Virus record (IMG/VR): IMGVR_UViG_3300020178_000670
Location: 1-42,026 of that record
Origin: a virus
Reading direction: 5' to 3' (one strand)
DNA: 42,026 nt
Made by a program: the position numbers and the translations under genes. The notes beneath the pieces are model-generated. The model did not search any database, was not told the DNA's origin, and saw only the letters and a program-made list of their open reading frames with translations. Below are positions 39,153 through 42,026 of this stretch, in pieces (the first letter of the stretch is position 1; each line of letters opens with the position of its first letter).

Positions 39153-39160
39153 ATATAATA

Positions 39161-39316
39161 TTATTTATATGAGATATTGATCCAAGGATAACAGAATGCT
39201 GTTACTAGATGAATTGTATCGTGGACTAATTTCCATTCGCATTCCATCCATTCACACTCATAAGTGTATTCTTGGAAGTTACCTGCGTTGGGTTGCCAAT
39301 TTAAGTTGTATACCAT
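39161..39316 (-). CDS. Trp/Glu-rich microprotein, 51 aa
   Basis: The frame starts with ATG 39316 (AAAGGA ten bases upstream) and ends with TAA at 39161-39163. The product holds four Trp, three Cys and many Glu/Tyr (WQPNAGNF, EYTYECEWMECEWK, HLVTAFCYPW). Composition is not random for this AT-rich DNA. The late octamer for the riboswitch gene starts within its last codons. No family is recognised; the W/C pattern suggests a small globular or metal-binding peptide. The remaining short pieces of this 273-base region hold the riboswitch and promoter. Confidence 0.55.
   Translation of the reverse strand: MVYNLNWQPNAGNFQEYTYECEWMECEWKLVHDTIHLVTAFCYPWINISYK
39162..39169 (-). promoter_or_regulatory. 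Late promoter octamer driving the glutamine riboswitch
   Basis: It reads exactly TATAAATA on the minus strand and is followed nine bases later by the start of the riboswitch stem. It overlaps the stop codon of the 51-residue ORF. Confidence 0.75.
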
Positions 39317-39354
39317 TTTATTAATATCCTTTGTGTGTCTATAAGTATAGTTAT

Positions 39355-39615
39355 TTAGTAATCTTGTTTTAATCCTAATAAATCTTTACAAACATTATAC
39401 CAATAGATACCACTTTCACGTAAACTATCATTACTACTTCGCAATCGCTCTAATTTACGTATAAGAATTTTTAGAGAAATTTTAGAAAATTTTTTAGATT
39501 CAAAGATTTTTTCCAACTTACTAATTACATTATCTATTTCCGTACACGTATAGTCAGGTACCTTGGGTGCTCGCTTTTTTAAACGAGTTATACCTAGTTT
39601 TTTACTGTTACTCAA
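39355..39615 (-). CDS. Basic, helical phage protein with TTG start, 86 aa
   Basis: The only start supported by a ribosome site is TTG at 39615: AAAGGAG stands five bases before it. The product has a Lys/Arg-rich N-terminus (KKLGITRLKKRAPK) and a helical middle with hydrophobic spacing (NVISKLEKIFESKKFSKISLKILIRKLERLR). It ends in a more polar part with a GIYWYN segment. The late octamer 39678-39685 lies 62 bases upstream. It may bind nucleic acid or a host factor, but no family is recognised. Confidence 0.65.
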   Translation of the reverse strand: MSNSKKLGITRLKKRAPKVPDYTCTEIDNVISKLEKIFESKKFSKISLKILIRKLERLRSSNDSLRESGIYWYNVCKDLLGLKQDY

Positions 39616-39677
39616 AGTAACTCCTTTTGTTAGACCAGGTCAATGTTTGAGAAAATGTAAAAAGAAATGTATGTGAT

Positions 39678-39685
39678 TATTTATA
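39678..39685 (-). promoter_or_regulatory. Late promoter octamer for 39355-39615
   Basis: It reads exactly TATAAATA on the minus strand, 62 bases upstream of the TTG start at 39615. Confidence 0.65.
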
Positions 39686-39766
39686 AAACTTATGCGAGAA
39701 TTGACCTATAGTTACCTATAGCTGGTTTCTGGAAGTTTCAACACCACTATATATAATTTTAATAAA

Positions 39767-40108
39767 TTACACACGTTCAATATCTTCTTCATCACACTTT
39801 GTACCATATTGTATTTCTACAACTTTTAATTCTGTGTCTTCATCATTAACTAACTGATGCCACGATTCACAATCAATGTGAATAGAATCAAACTTATTAT
39901 AGATACCTTTTAGTACTCTTGTACCTTCTGCTGTACGTGTATATAGTTTTGCTGTACCTTGTTCTACAAACCAATGTTCTGAACGTTTAAAGTGTCTTTG
40001 CATAGACAATTGTTTACCAGGTAATACAATTAATACTTTTACTTTTGTATCTCTAAAATTATCGTATAATACTGTGTAAATACCCCATTGTCTTTTTGTA
40101 TGTTCCAT
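39767..40108 (-). CDS. Mannose-6-phosphate isomerase type II-like cupin
   Basis: The 113-residue protein is the cupin domain of the type II phosphomannose isomerase / mannose-1-phosphate guanylyltransferase family: LPGKQLSMQRHFKRSEHWFVEQG (29-51) with the metal ligands Q37, H39, E44-H45, and the later SIHIDCESWHQLVN with H83. Normally this domain is the C-terminus of a larger ManC protein; here it stands alone. It would interconvert mannose-6-phosphate and fructose-6-phosphate or act as a related sugar isomerase. It starts with ATG at 40108 after AGGA. Together with the plus cassette it suggests sugar-nucleotide supply. Confidence 0.85.
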   Translation of the reverse strand: MEHTKRQWGIYTVLYDNFRDTKVKVLIVLPGKQLSMQRHFKRSEHWFVEQGTAKLYTRTAEGTRVLKGIYNKFDSIHIDCESWHQLVNDEDTELKVVEIQYGTKCDEEDIERV

Positions 40109-40121
40109 ATTATAATATCCT

Positions 40122-40256
40122 CTATTTTATGAAGTTTTTTAGCCAAGAAAAAAAATTGAATTTAAAGATACTTGATTTTTTGGCTAGTCTTTGTGCCTTA
40201 CGTTTTGCAAGAAATTTTCTTAACTCTTTTCGTTGTTTAACTGATAGTCCAGGCAT
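40122..40256 (-). CDS. Very basic microprotein, 44 aa
   Basis: The frame runs from ATG 40256 to TAG 40122. The product is dominated by Lys/Arg in the first 27 residues (VKQRKELRKFLAKRKAQRLAKK), then a hydrophobic tail (IFKFNFFSWLKNFI). It has no clear ribosome site upstream. It lies 13 bases before the isomerase start and could be a leader gene or a chance frame. Confidence 0.4.
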   Translation of the reverse strand: MPGLSVKQRKELRKFLAKRKAQRLAKKSSIFKFNFFSWLKNFIK

Positions 40257-40288
40257 AGAACTATTTAGTCAAAATCCTTGATTTTATT

Positions 40289-40318
40289 AAGTGAAAAATA
40301 CGCTAGGTTATTTCACTT
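40289..40318. repeat. Eight-base inverted repeat beside a promoter
   Basis: AAGTGAAA (40289-40296) and TTTCACTT (40311-40318) are perfect inverted copies, 14 bases apart. The right arm touches the -35 of the promoter at 40317, so it could be an operator or a hairpin. Confidence 0.45.
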
Positions 40319-40346
40319 GAATTTGCCAACCATTCGTGTATATTAT
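40317..40346 (+). promoter_or_regulatory. Possible sigma70-like promoter
   Basis: TTGAAT at 40317-40322 and TATTAT at 40341-40346 with 18 bases between them, ahead of the plus-strand gene starting at 40381. Confidence 0.45.
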
Positions 40347-40380
40347 ACGTATGATTAACAAAAAAACGAAAGGTAACACT

Positions 40381-40557
40381 ATGATAAAAGACTTAAACAA
40401 ATTTTGTAATATGATTAATGACGTTGATTTACAATTATATGAAATTGCAAAAATACTAAAAAAGTATGATTCGTCTTTAAATGTTGAAGATTTAATGAAT
40501 AATGTATTAGATCAAATAGAATCTAATGTTGCAAATCAAGTAAGAAATAAACAATAA
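40381..40557 (+). CDS. Small helical phage protein, 58 aa
   Basis: The ATG at 40381 follows a good ribosome site (AAAGG, eight bases upstream), so the earlier ATGs at 40336 and 40351 are not used. The product is helical and acidic, DLNKFCNMINDVDLQLYEIAKIL, with a leucine/asparagine-rich second half. It lies in the same direction as the next gene, 14 bases downstream. No family is recognised. Confidence 0.65.
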   Translation: MIKDLNKFCNMINDVDLQLYEIAKILKKYDSSLNVEDLMNNVLDQIESNVANQVRNKQ

Positions 40558-40571
40558 TTAAGGAGTAAACT

Positions 40572-40775
40572 ATGACTAATAAAATGAAAAAGATAGAAAA
40601 AGACTATGACCTAATGAAAGATAAAGTAGATGTTCTATTAGGTAAAATAGACAAGTTAGTAAGTGATTTTGACGATAAGTATGATGTTAATGTATCTAAT
40701 GATTTACACTATACGTTAGACTCTATTGCTGACTTAATAGAAGACAACTATGTAGATACCGACTTTGGTGACTAA
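40572..40775 (+). CDS. Small acidic phage protein, 67 aa
   Basis: ATG 40572 has AAGGAG seven bases upstream. The protein is an acidic helical coil (DYDLMKDKVDVLLGKIDKLVSDFDDKYDV) with a short beta-like end. It may be paired with the preceding gene. The stop TAA lies within the terminator stem that follows. No family is recognised. Confidence 0.7.
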   Translation: MTNKMKKIEKDYDLMKDKVDVLLGKIDKLVSDFDDKYDVNVSNDLHYTLDSIADLIEDNYVDTDFGD

Positions 40776-40807
40776 AAAAATACTCCGAAAAAATTTTTAG
40801 TCTTTTT
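40770..40807 (+). terminator. AT-rich terminator hairpin for the small plus-strand genes
   Basis: GACTAAAAA (40770-40778) and TTTTTAGTC (40794-40802) form a nine-pair stem, followed by TTTTT. The left arm covers the stop codon of the 40572-40775 gene. The stem is weak, so termination may be partial. Confidence 0.55.
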
Positions 40808-40907
40808 ATTAAGAATCGGCCTTCTGCATTTATCTAATGATTGTTATTGCATTTATAGATTAGATTTTATTCCTAGTTTCACATAGGCCTTTTCAGTCAG
40901 CCGTTTC

Positions 40908-42026
40908 CTAAGGGTTTAAATCTATTGTAGAACCTCTATGTATTACTGCACCTGATGTGTTTGAGGTCTTACTACCTTCTATCGTTTCTACTTTGTTACC
41001 TTGTACAGTTAGATTGTAGTTACCGCCTACGTTTACATTAAAGTCTGCGCCTACATCAAAGTTAAACTGGCCTGTCTTTGTAACAACATTAAGATTACCT
41101 TTATCTACTTGTATATTGACGTTTGCGTTTGGTCCTACTTGTATGTCGTAGTGATTATTAGATTGGCCGTCTTTGTTAATGTATACCTTATGGCGGCCGT
41201 CTATAGTAATATCTGAATTGCCTTGTATATACGCTTTGTTATCATTTGAGGTTAAGGTGTAATAATTGTTTTTAATAATGTCTATACGGTCACCGTTGGC
41301 CGTCATTTCTGTTGATGTACCACTTATATGTCTTTCGTGTATTCGTTCACTGCCTGCGGTATCATCATATTCTTTAATGTGGCCGCTTTCTGATTCAAAT
41401 ACGTGATTATATGGATAGACTGCATTATAGGCAATCTCTGGTTGATTCCATCTTTCTGCATCCGTTGCCGCATTTGCAATAATACCTCGTATATTATTTC
41501 GTATGCTGGTGACCAAGGCATTTATATCGGTATCTGCGGTAATATTATATTTACGTATTAATAGACTTCTAAAGGCATCCTCTTCAATGGTTAGTACAGG
41601 TGCATAAAGTAATGCTTCAATGGCATCTGCGTCATTGTTTAATAACTGGCCATTATATCGTTCTAGTCCTCGATAGTCAGGATCAATTAAACCTACCTCT
41701 TGTGCCTGTATAGCATCAAAATCTGATAACTGTTCTATATTATTTAAACCATCAAAACTGGCAATCGGTATACCTGTAATACGTGTTCTTTTACGTGCTG
41801 TAAGAGAGGCCGCTTCTTTGTCTGGATTGTTAACGGCCAGTCTATTTGTATCTGGCTCGTCTATGTTTTTTGGATAAACTGAAATGGTTGTAGGTTTTCC
41901 TTTATCATCTAATCTAAAGTTAGGATCATAAAATCCTTGAGATGTATTACCTAACTCACTTGGCTTGCCTGGTAATGTACCAACAACAATAAGTTCCTGC
42001 ATAAGATATTCACCATCTCTAAAGTA
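40908..42026 (-). CDS. 5: Baseplate spike protein, T4 gp5-like, 5-prime end beyond window
   Basis: The frame is open at base 42026. The residues before the internal Met at 42002 read YFRDGEYL, which looks like the OB-fold end of gp5, so the true start lies outside. The segment VVGTLPGKPSELGNTSQGF leads to a middle domain, and the C-terminal 140 residues are a beta-helix of repeats (NNYYTLTSNDNKAYIQGN, DIQVGPNANVNIQV, DFNVNVGGNYNLTVQGN), like the trimeric needle of T4 gp5. No lysozyme catalytic motif is visible in the part seen. It would be capped by the PAAR protein at 36208-36495. The stop is TAG at 40908-40910. Confidence 0.85.
   Translation of the reverse strand, partial: YFRDGEYLMQELIVVGTLPGKPSELGNTSQGFYDPNFRLDDKGKPTTISVYPKNIDEPDTNRLAVNNPDKEAASLTARKRTRITGIPIASFDGLNNIEQLSDFDAIQAQEVGLIDPDYRGLERYNGQLLNNDADAIEALLYAPVLTIEEDAFRSLLIRKYNITADTDINALVTSIRNNIRGIIANAATDAERWNQPEIAYNAVYPYNHVFESESGHIKEYDDTAGSERIHERHISGTSTEMTANGDRIDIIKNNYYTLTSNDNKAYIQGNSDITIDGRHKVYINKDGQSNNHYDIQVGPNANVNIQVDKGNLNVVTKTGQFNFDVGADFNVNVGGNYNLTVQGNKVETIEGSKTSNTSGAVIHRGSTIDLNP

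Noticed and set aside
40096-40281. Plus-strand frame of 61 codons opposite the basic microprotein
   Set aside because: No ribosome site and no recognisable features; the minus-strand frame has a more protein-like composition, though weakly.
40825-40862. Repeated TGCATTTAT in the gap after the small plus-strand genes
   Set aside because: Two short AT-rich copies only; too little to call a functional repeat. The rest of the 132-base gap shows a terminator and nothing else.
1-42026. tRNA, CRISPR, integrase, transposase or inverted-repeat mobile element
   Set aside because: I looked for cloverleaf ends, repeat-spacer patterns and recombinase motifs and saw none.

Overview
The window is a piece of a T4-like (contractile-tailed) marine phage genome, or a close metagenomic relative. 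Three things show this. The baseplate genes are recognisable homologues of T4 gp5, gp25, gp6 and gp8, with a PAAR spike tip and a cyanophage-type giant DUF4815 structural protein. Ten exact T4-type late promoter octamers (TATAAATA) lie just upstream of minus-strand genes. The DNA is very AT-rich and packed with overlapping genes. There is no rRNA, tRNA, integrase, transposase or CRISPR array. The host cannot be read off the window. A marine cyanobacterium (Prochlorococcus or Synechococcus) or a SAR11-type bacterium fits best, from general knowledge of AT-rich T4-like phages and of glutamine riboswitches.

Layout. (1) 1-417, minus: end of a structural gene and a small late gene. (2) 474-8283, minus: a twelve-gene accessory cassette. 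It holds five putative Fe(II)/2-oxoglutarate oxygenases, a PLP aminotransferase, a GNAT acetyltransferase, a SAM methyltransferase, a peroxiredoxin, an FMN reductase, a fatty-acid desaturase and a short SDR, with one small unknown gene among them. (3) 8284-8340: divergent promoter with a perfect sigma70 consensus. (4) 8341-18814, plus: a twelve-gene operon for surface-glycan or metabolite chemistry. It holds four glycosyltransferase-like genes, an SGNH hydrolase, a DegT sugar aminotransferase, radical SAM proteins (one split from its SPASM part), a NodU-type carbamoyltransferase, two nitroreductase-like flavoproteins and a methyltransferase. (5) 18781-37209, minus: the late structural module (fibres, DUF4815 protein with an embedded Hint domain, gp8, gp7-position protein, gp6, gp25, PAAR). 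(6) 37213-40807: an island of small genes on both strands, with host-like promoters, terminators and a glutamine-II ('downstream-peptide') riboswitch directly behind a late promoter. (7) 40908-42026, minus: gp5-like spike gene running off the window.

How the parts fit. The baseplate genes build the tail tip. The two accessory cassettes look like translationally coupled tailoring pathways; many neighbours share four-base ATGA overlaps. They probably modify a sugar, lipid or peptide on the host surface or virion, but the substrate cannot be deduced. Host-like promoters drive plus-strand genes, probably early. The late octamers drive structural genes and, unusually, the riboswitch-controlled peptide. 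No stretch above 300 bases lacks a gene; four small genes (37213-37374, 37979-38158, 39161-39316, 40122-40256) fill what look like gaps.
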